A DNA stretch of 64,000 bases from Onchocerca volvulus (lineage: Eukaryota > Nematoda > Chromadorea > Rhabditida > Onchocercidae), in contig HG738137.1 of NCBI GenBank assembly GCA_000499405.2, positions 24,949,845 through 25,013,844 of the forward strand. Direction: 5' to 3'. Positions 11,711 to 24,699 of the stretch are shown piece after piece. The notes beneath the pieces were generated by a model. That model was not told the DNA's origin and ran no database searches. It saw only the letters and a list, made by a program, of their open reading frames with translations. A program made the position numbers and the translations under genes. The first letter of the stretch is position 1, and every line of letters starts with the position of its first letter.

Positions 11711-12940
11711 AAAAAAAAAAGTTTTTTTTTTTGGATAGAATTTAGCGGAAAATTTTCAATAATTTATTGAAATGAACAATTTTTGAAATGGATGCCTTTC
11801 TACATTTTCAAAAATCAAAAATAAACGATTTTTTTTTTTTTTTTTGCAAAAAAATCTTTTGAAAAAATATGGATTTTTAGCAACGAATGATTAGGAGATT
11901 ATTGATGACAAATAATTTTTGTTTTATTTGTCATAATTTAATTTTAGGAAAAAAACTATTCTCTTTTTTGAAATAAAACTTACATAATTCTTTTTTTTCT
12001 TTCTGTATTCATATTTTTCTGTTTTAAAATTTCTTTTTTTTTTCTTGACTTTTATTTTTACTCCTATAAATGCGGTTATATTTATTTGTGTAATTAATGT
12101 AATTATATATTTGTTTATTTATTTAGAAATGAAATAATTATTGTTCTGGCAATATTATTAATTATCGTTTTAGTAATTTGTTATATTTGTTAATGTATAA
12201 TTTTAATGATATTGTATTAGATGAAAAGAAAAAAAAAGTGAAAAAACGATTATAATTTAGTTATTTATTAATGATTATTTTGAAATAATTATCTAGTTAA
12301 TGATTATTTTGATTATTAAATGATAAAAATAGTAGTAATACTCATTCATCTCATTCCAAATATTTTGTATTATCCAAATTTCATTTAAAATATTTAAATA
12401 TTTTAATGACGAATTTTGTAAGTATAACCTTGAAACAAATAGGTAACATTTTTTTTCCTATTATTTTTAATAAATTTTTATTTTTTTCATTTTTCATCTT
12501 TTTCATATCACAATTTTTTTTAAATTAATAAATATATATTTGTAAATGATCTAATAATTTCACAATATAATAATATCAATTACACATAATTAACTTAGAT
12601 ATATGATTAATTGCGGTGCACGAAGTAATAGGAAAATTTTATTAATTTATATTTTGAAAGTTGAAATATTTACTAAAAAATTTAAATATAAAAAAATGAG
12701 AAAAAGAAGAAAAGAATATTAAAGATTTTAATTGTTTTTGGATTATCAAACTATTATTGTCATCAAATTATGCCAATTTTTTTTTATTCAATTAAAATTT
12801 ATGGCTAAAAATTGAGATGATAATTTTGATTCGAGAAAATTTGCATATTACGAAAAACATTAAAAGAGATTAATTTGATTGATAAATGATCATTTGTATG
12901 TTTGTCATATAAAACTGCATGGTATATTTTATAATATAAG
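11711..12940. other. Intergenic spacer between hydrolase and Ser/Lys-rich gene
   Basis: The spacer is AT-rich, with poly-A runs right after the hydrolase stop and AATAAA-like sequence near 11821 and 11970 that could serve 3'-end formation. No exon was found. The two genes lie in the same orientation 1.2 kb apart, longer than typical nematode operon spacing, so co-transcription is not suggested. Confidence 0.55.
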
Positions 12941-15900
12941 ATGGAAAATAATACAACGATAGGTTAGTAATAATGTTTGAATTTCATTCCATCCTGAAAT
13001 TTCTGTTAATGGTACCAGATGACCTTTTTTGTTATCCTAGAATTATTACTGACGATATTCAATGATAGTATAAGATTCAAGTGTTGATTACTTAACAATA
13101 CAAATAAATAATTTACAATTTTGTCACTCTTCCTAAGCATTAAATTATTCCTTCTCAAAATCATTAAATTATATCACTTTTTTTAATTCGATAAAATTTG
13201 CAACGAAAAATTGATAATGATAATTTCGGATGAGAAAATTTCCAAATTATCAAAAATTAATTTAAATTCCTATTTTAACTGTTTTCCTATGATATTTTAA
13301 AAATGATAATAGTTAGACAGATTTTAAAGTATAATAATTTGTCGATTAATTAATTATTGCATTGATTACAGATTAAATTTATTGTTTGAGGATTATTTGA
13401 TTGAAAAATTTTCTAGGTTTTTAATACTTCAAAATTTTTCAAAGTTTAATAATTGAAAAAATATTTTTTGACCTACTAATTAGACTTAATTTATACTTTA
13501 GCAAGATTCTTCTTATCATGTTATATTATTCATCTGATCATTAGCACTTGCAAATAATGAAAAAATTCAATATTGTTGGAGAAAAAAATACTGCAAAAAT
13601 GATAATTTGAAAATTTAATCATTTCATTTTTCTCTCAGTTTATCAATGATTGCATTTATCTCTTTATCATATAAAATCAAAATTTTGCCATATAAATTTT
13701 GAAAAATCAAATTAATTTTTCTTCCCTTGAAATCAAAATTCAAAAACTTCAACTTTTTGAAAAATGATAACTTTTTTTTTCTTGTCGTAAGGATTTATCT
13801 CGTTATCACTGAGCTGGTTCTTATCAACAATAATCATTGTATGGATTTGCAAAAGTGGTAAACGTCGACGAGAACATTTAGAATCAATCGAACATCGAGG
13901 ACAAATGGCTACATTAGAACGATTACGTCGATTACGTGATGATGAAGGCTTGAATTATTATCAAATTTTATTTAAAAATTTTTTAGATCATTTCGGAAAA
14001 GAGAAAAAAATTCTTTATATAATAATCTTCATTAATCGACTAATTAGCTAATTAATTAGAGCTAAACAAATTACAATAAATTAATTAAATACTTTATAAA
14101 AAGAAAAAAATTAACTACTCTTCCAATAGCAATGATAATATGATCTCGTCGAACAATATTGATTACGAATTTACAAAATAACGAAAAATTTATTCATTTA
14201 CTCTCTCTCTTATTTCTATTCCATTATCATATTTCCTATTCTCTTATCATAGCTATCATATTGATACTATCATGATAATTGTTAAATGGTCAAAAATATT
14301 TTATACAAAATGATAGATTATTTTGAAACTTTTTAAAAAGAATTCTCGCATCTTAAAAGGATATATTTTCTCGATAGAACAAGTTTTTCCTTTCTTTTTC
14401 GGCGAAATTTAAATTCTTTCTCTTTCTCAAACTTGTTCTTTCTTTATCCTTTTTACAATAAAATGGCAAATTAGTGAGTTTAGAAAAAAAAAAAAAGGAA
14501 ATACGAATGAAGGAATGAACAAAAGGAAAATTATTTTTATATTGGAATTTTATATTACCAACCAAAATTGATTTTTTGCACGAAACTGATTTTTGTAAAT
14601 AAAAAAAAAATTTTTGCACGAAATTGATTTTTGTAATTAAATAATTGCATGAAATAATTTTAGAAAAAAAATATTTAGTTTGCCCAAAAACTTTTTATTT
14701 TACCTATTAAAACTTGTTTTATATATGCATGAATTATAGGGAATTATATTAGTGAAATTTTAGGAATGGATGTTGGAAGAGGTGAAGAGTAAGTGAAAAT
14801 TAAATTACTTCTAATATTTATTTATGATGAATGCATCTGCTAATTAAAGGATATATAATTTCTTGATTTGATGAAATAAAATCCCAAAAAAAGTGATAAA
14901 AGATTGGCGAAGCAGTAAGTCGATACTAAATTACTGAACTGATACTAAATTAACGAATTTTTTAAAATAATAATAGTATTGAAATTGTTTCAAAATTTAT
15001 TGGATAATTAACAAAGTTAAAAAATAAAATAAAAATTTAAAGAATCAAATTATATGTGTTCAAATTACGTTTTACGTGTTCTAAGTCATTAAAAATTATT
15101 TTTTTTTATACATTAAAATAGAATTTATTTAAAAACCAAAACTACATTTAGATTTGATGACTTATATGCTAAAGAACGAGAAGTACGAAGTAGAAGTGAG
15201 CAATCACGTCAAAAACGAGTAAGCTTATCGTATTACGGCCGTATTACGTGTCGTATTACGGTATTATGCGTGTCGTATCGTTATGTAATTTTAAATTTAA
15301 GCTTAGTTAAAGATACTTCAAACTTAAATATATTTTTTTGTGATAATAAATTTGATTGATTAGATCAATTGAAATTAATTGACGTACAAAAGTATCACGA
15401 AAACGTGGAAGAATTTTTGCAGCGTAAAAGACGCGAAAAACAAGAAGTGAGAGATATGGAACGTGTAGATGTGCGAAGTATTGAGGATGTATTACGTAAA
15501 CGATTGAAAGGCGAAAAAAAAGATGGCCAATATCAACAACGTGATGATACGGCTAGTTATCGAAGTGATAAAGTTGGTCGATTAAGTGATCGAAGTGATA
15601 AAGTTGATCGATTAAGTGATAAGAGTAGCAGCCGACGCGGAATGAAAAATTACAGAAATCGTCAAGATCGATATTTGCAGGTTTTCATTACTTTTATGCG
15701 TTCAGTAAATTTAAATTTATGAGAAGAGATAAAAAATTGGAATTAATGATCTATGTTGTATGTTAAATGTTAAAAATGATAATATGCAAATGAATGCTAC
15801 CACAGAAAACAGACAAAACGTGCACTTATCAATTTATCAAAAATATATCCGTTTGATAAATTTTCAGGAAATGAAAAAAGAAGAGAAAAAGCCCAGTAAA

Positions 15901-18900
15901 TTTCGAGCTAAACTACATGAACTTTCTATGAGCCCTCGAGCTAAAAGGCAAAAAGAATTGGGTCGGAATAAAATTTCATAGAGATTAATTTTAATCGTTC
16001 CAAAAATTCATAAGACTGAAATTTTAAGTAAAAATATTATTTCAGTATTTTAGTACTTATTCATAAATTTGGTCATGCTTAAATATATTTATGAAGAAAT
16101 ATAAATGTAATGATAAAAATTAATAAACAAATTGTTGAATGAAATAATATTAAAAAAAAAAAATAAGACAGTAAATCAATGGAATTATAAAGTTTCAAAA
16201 ATCCTGAAGTATTGCTGAATTTTTATAAATTTAACAATCGTTAAATGAAAATATCTAAATTATTTCAAGTTATTTCAGAAAGTTTACGTACTGCTCAAGA
16301 ACTATCATCGGGTAAAAAATTTGAAATTTAAGCAACTATTTTGAATATTATTTCATATTAGCCGATTGATTTAAAATTTAAGAATTTCAGAAGGTATGAG
16401 AAATTTAAAAAAATCCAGCAAAGGATTCACTCCTTCTATCAGGTTATTTTACCTAATTCTTTGAATATTTCGAACCTCAATTTAGTAATTTTTCACAGTT
16501 TAATTTTAATAATTTGTAAAAATCAGAAAAAAAAAGAAAAAAACAAATCTGATGAATTAATGATAATCACGGTAGTTTACAATTGATTTGTAATAATTAC
16601 AATCATTGGGTGCTAATTAAACTGATGAGAAATAAAACTCGTCATATTTTCTTAAAATATGATTTTTGGTAAAAATATTTTCTCTAAGCTATCAATTTCA
16701 GCAAATCTACTAAAAAGAAAAATCGTAAATTATAATCTATGATAGATCAGATAAATTCTTAATAAGGAAAATTATCATATTGTAAAATTATGATAATTTA
16801 GTTAATTAACATTATGACAGATTTGACAAAATTCTCATTGTCTTTAACCTCTAGTAATTCAATAAATTTTGAAAAGTTAATTTGACACTATCTTAACGAA
16901 AGAAATTGTCAATTCAATACTATCATAATGAGGAAAATTACTAAAGTGATATTATTATCTTGAAAAATTCACTCATTTGATATTGTTAACACGGTAAAAA
17001 ATTAATTATTCTAATTAAGAAGTGAAGCATCATCGAGAGAAAAATCAAAGACAGGTAAAGAGGTAAATTTTAAGTTTGAAAAATTTTTTAAATTTTCAAT
17101 TTCCAATAATTTTCACATATTTGATCAAATTGAATGGTATAAGAAATACAATGATAAGAAAGTCATTCAATTTTAAAAATTAACTTAATGTTAGTTGTAC
17201 ATAAATAAATTATAATTAATTAAGGAAAGTCGAAGGTCATGGCTATTTCAATCACCTAAAGAGCGCAAGAAACAGTTGCTTCAGCAACAATTAGAACTGC
17301 GCCGACGTAAGTTTAATTTTCTCAACAATTATGATAAGCCTCAGCAACAATTAAAATTACTCAAGTTCGATTCCTTCAAAGATTGCAATATTTTTAATGA
17401 TTAATTAATTCCTAAATTGTTTATTCTATAAAAAATATTTCGCACATATTTGGCTTCAGAGATGCGAGAACAAGCAATTTCATCCAGAAGGCAGAAGTTA
17501 AGTCGTAATCAAAAACTTAGGGCGAAAAAATTATTGGCATCACCTGAACGGTTATTTACTGGAATTTCAATCTGTTTTTATTTCAATGAATGATCCAAAA
17601 TCTGTCAAACTAGTAAAGATGAATTAAAAAAGATAACACTGATAAGTCTAACAAGCACAGTTATAAAGCATTACAGTGAATATTTCATGCATAGATAAAA
17701 TTTGCAAATTGCGACAGGTCGCAGGAAAGTTCATCAACAGCTCGATCGGATGATATTTCAACAGCTCGATCGGATGATATTTCAACAGCTCGAACAGATG
17801 AAACCTCAACAGCTCGTGATAAAAAAAGTCAAATTCATCGCGAATCGAAAGAAATCCAAAGAAAAAATCGCAAAAGTCATCAGACAGCAAGAAGCATTGT
17901 TGAAGAAGATTTGAAGCAACGCTTGCAACAACTGGTTGGCAAATTTTTACTCATTGATTTTTTTATTCAATTCTAAATTTGATTCTAAAAATGATTGAAA
18001 AAACTGAAATACTTAAGTTTAAATATTCAAATTAAAAAATGTTGCATTATATTCATCTTGTAAAATAATATCTTTTTGCATCATCTTATCATATCTTCGT
18101 AATAATTTTTTCAAATATACATTAATTCGTAGCATAATTCTAGTAAATTTTTAATGTTATCAAATCGGAGAATTGGTAAATTGCAGGATTTTAAGCTAAC
18201 ACCTGAAGAAATTCCAAGCTCGAAATCTGAGAAATCTAAAACGCCAGATGACAGGTACTTAAAAAGGAATTTATATATCATTCTAGAATATGATTCAATA
18301 GATGGGAAAGGCTATCTTTTTGATTACATTTCCCTTTATGCGGATATATGTATGAGAATGTAACTGATAACCTGGACATTGTTGCGAAAGCAAAAATTTG
18401 TTATGGGAAAGTTTTATTGATGGATTGAATATTACGAATTCAAATGTAGTAGTAGGGCTGTTATACGAATATTGAAACAGGATATTTAATTGGGTATAAA
18501 ATAACGAAAGTAGAATCGCAGGGTAATCGCAGCGGGAAACTGAGTTGATGTATAGATACAAAAGATATGTTATGGCTGATGATATATATATCCTTCTATA
18601 GTGGAACTGTTAACAGTATTCTAAACATGACACTTCGGTATAATTATAAAATTGGAACATTTACATGATACTACAATTTTTTACTATCGAAGAAAAAAAT
18701 CAGAAATTTTAACAAAAATGAGAATTTCATTAGAAATGTGAATCAGTTCCCCTTACTTACTACTGTCGGAGATAGAGCTGGGAAATCTTAACAGAGATGC
18801 GAATTAGATATTACATCGTAACATTTATTTATTTTAATTGGAAATGATGAATTATGAAAGAAAATTTTACACCAAAAAATAATATTTTGATTATTTGAAC

Positions 18901-19701
18901 ATATTTATGCCAAAACTATTTCGATTTTTTTTTTTTTTTTTGCAACAGACATGTAGTAATTATTATTTTATAGATAAATCTAAAAATATAGTAAATTTTA
19001 GGACATCAAGTAGTAGTGGCAGTAAATCAATGAAAAGTTCAAAAAATCAAGAAGAATCGTCGTCTGGTCGAAAAATGCGACATCGAAAGTCCGGTAAGCA
19101 AAGTTACGCTGGCAAATTGAATTATCCGAGCAAAAGCAGCGATAGATTATCTCAGAAACATCAAAAAATGGATAGCAGCAAGAAATATCAACTGCAATCA
19201 CAAAATCAGATAAGCGACGAAAAATCTGTCACACCTGATATTACTCCTACTAGTCAGAAGCAATCAAAGACAAAATCATCAGAATCAGGAAAAGAATATT
19301 CAGAATCCGAAATGATACAAAGCAAGCTAAAAAGCAAGAAAATGATAAATAACGAAAGAAGAAAAGAGCAGTTGAGAAAAATAGATAATTTGCGAAAAAA
19401 AAGCAGTAACGAGCAACGAAATTTCGAGAGAGCATTAAAACATCGATTAGAATTAGAGAAGAAAAATCAAGATCAGAAGGAGAAATTTTTCAAAAGCAAA
19501 AAAAGTATGAAGGAGCAGTCGAAAAAACAAAAGGAATCGCCGAAAATTTCAAACAGTGACAAAGCAACTATTAAAAGATCAAATAAAGAAATAAGCAAAA
19601 TTCATTCAGCATCATCAAAAGATAAGAAATCAGCAAAGAATATATTAAGTGATAAGAAGTCTATGAGTAGTCGGAAAACTATAAAAGTCCAAAATCCCTG
19701 A
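12941..19701 (+). CDS. Predicted membrane protein with long basic Ser/Lys-rich tail (unrecognised)
   Basis: Fourteen exons: 12941-12962, 13792-13947, 14764-14788, 15152-15218, 15393-15680, 15868-15961, 16279-16311, 16391-16442, 17020-17062, 17225-17306, 17460-17550, 17718-17934, 18187-18254, 19002-19701. Phases agree and the sum is 1938 nt (645 residues). It starts MENNTTIG (two N-glycosylation sequons), then a hydrophobic span (LSWFLSTIIIVWIC), then KSGKRRR, so an outside-in single-pass protein is predicted. The rest is charged: coiled-coil-like Arg/Glu segments, two SPxxxxxQ/K modules (SPRAKRQKEL, SPKERKKQLL), a 24-bp in-frame repeat (STARSDDI) and a final 232-residue Ser/Lys/Gln-rich region. 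Weak points: exon 2 needs a GC donor, exon 6 a GTCGGA donor, and exon 5's acceptor is poor (15364 fits the consensus better but is out of phase). ATG 14766, two bases after TTTTAG, is an alternative trans-spliced start without the membrane span. Confidence 0.6.
17731..17820 (+). repeat. 24-bp in-frame coding repeat, nearly four copies
   Basis: The unit TCAACAGCTCGATCGGATGA plus TATT repeats four times, the last two copies diverged. In the frame set by the surrounding exons it gives the eight-residue repeat STARSDDI, ending STARTDET and STARDK. Because the unit is a multiple of three, copy number can change without breaking the frame. Confidence 0.85.
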
Positions 19702-20460
19702 AAGTATTATTACAAAAGTACTAAAATCTAAGAATCTTCCAAATTATGAATAAAAGTTCACAAAATTTCTAAGAGTAATCTAACAGAATTTCAAAAACAT
19801 AACACGTTCAGATATCAGAGAAATGTCTGCTTCAAGATGTTTGACTTCTAAATCACGTTCGGAAAGGAATCAGAAAAAATGCAAGAAGCAAAGTACATTT
19901 GAATCTTGTCAATGCTTCGACAAAAGCTATGATATCAGATAAGATTTCGTCAAATTAGTCAACACAAAAAAAGTCATGTCAGGAAATTTAATTGAGAAAA
20001 AAAAAAGGAAAAATCGAGTTTAGGAGGAAATTTAAGTTCAAATTCGCATAAAATTAAGACAAATAGTTCATCCGAAATTTCTAAAAATTCAAAAAACATC
20101 AAAGTTAAAAAAGAGATAATCAAAGTTCTGAAGTCATATTGAAAACAGCTAATAATTTTGAAAATCTAAAAGAAAGCACAGATTTGGCAATGTTCTCGAA
20201 ATAAAGATCATAAATCAGATTCTAATGAAAAAAAAAAAATTTTTTTTCGAGCATCAACAAATGATTAGCAATGAAAATACGAAAGAAAACGTGGGAAATG
20301 AATTATTTGTGGAATTAACAAGCACTGGAATATAAAACAATCAACAATAAAAGTAAATTAAATTTTGGAATAGGAATGGAAAGAGATAGAAATAGATTAA
20401 CTGAAATTCACATTATTCACGTGCGTGAAATTTATATGAAAACGTGTAAAAGATAAAGAA
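19702..20460 (+). pseudogene. Decayed continuation of the Ser/Lys-rich coding region, or 3' UTR
   Basis: After the TGA at 19699-19701 the sequence keeps the purine-rich, AAA/TCA-rich composition of the last exon for about 500 bases, unlike the AT-rich spacers elsewhere. A 50-codon open stretch at about 19789-19941 has similar content (SERNQKKCKKQS). Further pieces around 20000-20200 are broken by stops and shifts. It could be 3' UTR with skewed composition or a formerly longer tail cut by a stop. No recognised domain. Confidence 0.35.
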
Positions 20461-20690
20461 GCTTCATGATTGGTCGATCTCGCCTTGTTTTTTTGTTGAT
20501 TGGAGCATTTTGTCTATCATTTCGGCGGGAAACATATTTATCCTTTGCTGTTAAACATTTTTCTCCTCTCGATGGTAAACATGATTAGAGTTTCGGCGAG
20601 AAACGTGTTTATCTCTTTTTTTTTTCCTGTTTTGACGGCAAACATGTTTACTGGTCTACTGGTCCATTTGGAACTACGCGCTTATTGAAA
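20461..20690. repeat. Dispersed repeat with internal GGCGGGAAACAT units (copy 1)
   Basis: Begins CATGATTGG and contains about five units of the form TTTCGGCGGGAAACATATTT, TCGATGGTAAACATGATTA, TTTCGGCGAGAAACGTGTTT and TTTTGACGGCAAACATGTTT. It ends near CATTTGGAACTACGCGC. A related copy lies at 56428-56645 with the same opening, internal units and ending. The cores resemble E2F sites (TTTSGCGGGAAA). An open frame across it is incidental. Confidence 0.75.
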
Positions 20691-21805
20691 TTTATCACTT
20701 CTTGATTATAGTAATTATAATTTTAGGATTTTTCCGGCAATTATATTTAAAAATTTTCTCATCTTATTTTCTGAATTCATCTCGAAATTAATTGGAATCA
20801 TGTTCAAATCAAGGAATTTGTATGAGACAAAATTTACAAAAACACATTAAGCCAGTTGAAAAACAATAAATTATCCATAACTTTTACTATATCGATTTTT
20901 CTATCCCTCTTTTTGAGATCATGCGCTAGAATAACTGCAAAAACTAGCGATTCTTCATTCTCTTTTGCTTCAATTTATTCCCGAAATTTTCGATTTTTAT
21001 TTCTGCTGACGCAAATTCTAATAAATGTTGCAGAAAGATATATCGACGAAGCACAATTTTATTTCAGTCGAATCAAGCATATAAATAAGAAATACAAAAA
21101 ATATGGAAATGCAAACATATACAAATTTTTTAATCATATGATTCATTCATGAAAACATACAATAATAATAATAATGATAAGAAAGTGAAGTAATTAACAA
21201 AATTTGATGAAGAGATCAGGAATAAGAACCATGATTTATCCTACCATTATTACGAAAATTGGAATAATCACATGACGGTAATTTAACAGAAAAAAATTTC
21301 ATGAGGAAGCTAATGCCATCTATTTATGGTTAAGCTAATTACAGGATGAATAAAACTGTAAGTTATACAGTTGTTCATAGAATCGATGACTTTATGACGA
21401 TGAAACTTTTAGAAAGTAGAGCTGAAAAGTATAGTTTGATTTATAAAAGATAATCGCGGCATTTACAACTTACATAACAATGTGACATCGCGTTTTAAAT
21501 CCCATTTAGTACGGAAACTAAGGTTTATAAATCTTAGGAAAGCAAGCTCAAAGCAAAAGTTCCTGAAAAAAGAAGTAGTGCATTGAAAAACGATAGCAAA
21601 ACGTGAAGAAAAGAAAAAAGGCATATTAAAGTATGCTAAATTCAGAATTCTAAATCGTAATTTGGATTGAAACATATTTCGAAAATATAACGAATGATGA
21701 ATTATTAGAATATATAACACGTATTTATTAGAAAATAGCAGTAACGAAGTTCTATTTGAAAGATTTTATATTGTATTTATCTGATACTTTGTAAATGATA
21801 CATGG

Positions 21806-21839
<34 letters not shown>

Positions 21840-24699
21840 CGCATTAAACAAATTTACTAAATGGTTGCAATCATTACCGACTAACTTTTGATGAATTTAT
21901 GCTCAAAATAAGAACGAAAACCATTAGTTGGTAATTCTTTAAATTGACCTACTCAGCAGCAAACATTCAATGTGGTGTCGAAAATATTGTAACATTTAAT
22001 TCATTTCATATGATTTCCATAATCTTAAATCCTAAAAGATTGTATGAAATCGATTCTTCATTCTATTTCAAATTATATCAAATTATTCAAATTACTCTTT
22101 ACATAAACAAATTTAAAACAGGATAAAAATACCAACAAGGTGAAAGTTAAAGATACAACAGACGTGATACTTGGTGCAGCTGAAATTTTATCATACGGTT
22201 TTGCTTGTTACAGATTAATCGCTTGACATTTTTTCAATACAATCAACATGGAAAACTTTTGAGCAACAAATTTTCGAGCTGATTCTTTCATGAGAAGATC
22301 ATTGAATAATATCTAAATAATGTATCTGATATATGTATAATATATTTTTGAAAATGATAAATGCATGAATTATTTTTAATTTGTTTCACTTTTTTCTAAG
22401 AATTTGTCACTACAATAGAAGGATTTTCTAGTTTTCAACCGAAAACAGTCGGAAATAAAAACTATTCTATATCATAATGTTGCACGAGAATTTGGATTTC
22501 AAATTAAATCATAGTTTATCAAATGTTATTGTCCGACGAATGAAAATTTGTAGTGAAAAACTTACTTTCCATCAAATTTTAGCCGGAAATGAAATTTAGA
22601 ATATTTTGCGTTTTTTTCATCCACTTATGTTCATCACCTATCAGCTCCTATTTCATTCTTATCTATTTTTCGCTGTAAATCAAAATAATTCATTTTACTC
22701 TAATCAAAAAATAAATTAACAATATGAAAATAGATATCTGAAGATAGAAATTTCTGAATTTTAAAAAAATATAAAGTAATATTTCAGCTCGGCTTTTTCG
22801 CTCTTTTTTCCTTTCAGGATTCATGAAAACATTTTTACTAATGGGATATTTTTTTCGGCAAGATCGGCACTTCTTTTGGGATCGTTTCTAGTTCTTGACT
22901 GAATTTTTCGTTTTTTTTTTTTTTTTTTTTTTTTTTTGAAAATTTTTGACAGAATTATTTTCAAAACAATCTATAATGTGAAAGATTGAATGCCAAAGGT
23001 TTAAAAAATAAAATTGTGACTTAATTACTGGTTCGTAAATAGGCGCTTTGCGACATTATGCACAATTTTTCATACGCTTTTATGATTTTTACGATTTTAT
23101 AAAATTTCAATTGTCATTTTGATTATTTGTCAAATTAGTTCAATTCATTTGTCACTTTTTTTTTTAAATTGAGCCCATAAAGATGAATGCTGAAATTGCT
23201 TGAATCATCTCATTTGCTGATTAATTTTAAGTTCACATCAAAATAGCTTGTCGTTGAATAATATTCGACTTATTTCAATGAGTTTGCCATTGGATAACTT
23301 TCCGTTTATTTCAGTTTATCATTTGGCAACTTTTGGCTTCCGTCAAATAGCTTATCAAACTTGTCACAAATAACTTTCGTTCTAATCATATAGTTTATCA
23401 TGTTTAACATGAACAATTTGAGGAAATTATTTATCACTAAATAATATCCCTTTCTATTTTACCCATTAATTTTAGTAGAAATTCAGTTCAAATTTTTTCT
23501 CTTTCTAAGACAATGATCAATCCATCAATCATTTCTGATATGATCTTGGCACGAATGAACTCTCTAAAAAATTTTAATGATGCTGAAATATTAAATTGCT
23601 CAGTTTAATTTATCCATAATTCATAACGATTGAAATTTTTAATAGATTTGAATCATTTGGCGCTAATTATTCACCAAGTGAAGTCAACTTTTTTGGTATG
23701 CTTCAACTCTCACAAAAATACTCGTTACCAGTTAACATTGATTTTTGAAATCATTTTAACTTTGTAATATTATACTGAAATTATGTGAATTAAGTTTTAG
23801 CTTAAATTTCAGTGGGATGAAATGTTAATTTTAAATTTGTGCATATTTTTAATTAATAATTTAATTAGCTTATTTTCATTTAGTTTTTCATTTTTTCTTT
23901 TTTTTTTTTTTTGGAATGTCTGAGACATTTCAATTTTTTTCTCACATTAAATTATGCCATTAATTTTTTTTTCTTTTACTTTTACTTGATAATATCTATA
24001 ATTAGGTATTTGAATGGAAGAATATTCTGGACAAAAAAGGCCAACAAGAATTGGATTTAAGTTGAAGAGGAAAGAGCTTGATTGATTTAGTCCCGGTTTT
24101 CCCGAGGGATATACTTTACTGGCTATAAACATCTTTCCTACCCCAAATCACCAAAACATTTACGATAGATTTTTTGATGATTTTTGATTTATATCATAAA
24201 ATTTCAAACAGATGTCATTTTTTGCAACTTCATATAATGATAAATTAAAAATTTTTGAAACATTCCAAATTTCTTTCTTTTTGTCGAAAATTATGATTAC
24301 ATGTTTTGTATTTTTTTATTCATTCTATTTTTTTTTTTTTAATATTTCTTTATTCATTTTCTTCTGATACACTTCAATTTCATATATTTTTCAAGCGAAA
24401 TTTGAATAATATTGAATGAAGTGTTTTGATATTACAAATCTTTTTTAACAATACATGAAATAGCTAAATTACAAATAGTATATAATATATTAAAATTCTT
24501 AATTTATATTTTAATTACAATCAATTCTTCAAAATATTTCTAACTCGATTTATATTGTTTACGAATATATAATGTATTTTTCTTAAATCCTAAAGCAATA
24601 CAAAATTTTGGTGTATTTCTTTTGCTTTTTAAAATTAAACTAATTTTAAAATTACCATGTTTTATTATATTTAAAAAAGAAAAGTTGTAATGGGTCAGA
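20691..24699. other. Gene-poor spacer
   Basis: No supported gene is seen. The spacer includes a run of about 30 A at 21808-21838 and long T runs near 22910-22937 and 23899-23912. A 98-codon open frame at 20856-21152 and a short purine-rich plus-strand frame near 24015-24085 were considered, but neither has adjacent splice partners or recognisable content. Confidence 0.5.

Noticed and set aside
17360..17380. TTCGATTCC resembling a tRNA B box
   Set aside because: No A box or cloverleaf around it; it lies in an intron.
17702..17914. Plus-strand frame of 70 codons (HQQLDRMIFQ repeats)
   Set aside because: It lies in the wrong frame of the repeat exon; the exon phases on both sides select the STARSDDI frame.
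20856..21152. 98-codon plus-strand frame with hydrophobic start
   Set aside because: Starts at TTG, has AT-rich low-complexity content and no splice partners or recognisable domain.
24015..24085. Short plus-strand frames after a TTAG (VFEWKNILDKKG-like)
   Set aside because: Only about 20 codons, ends at a stop without a donor, no neighbouring exons.
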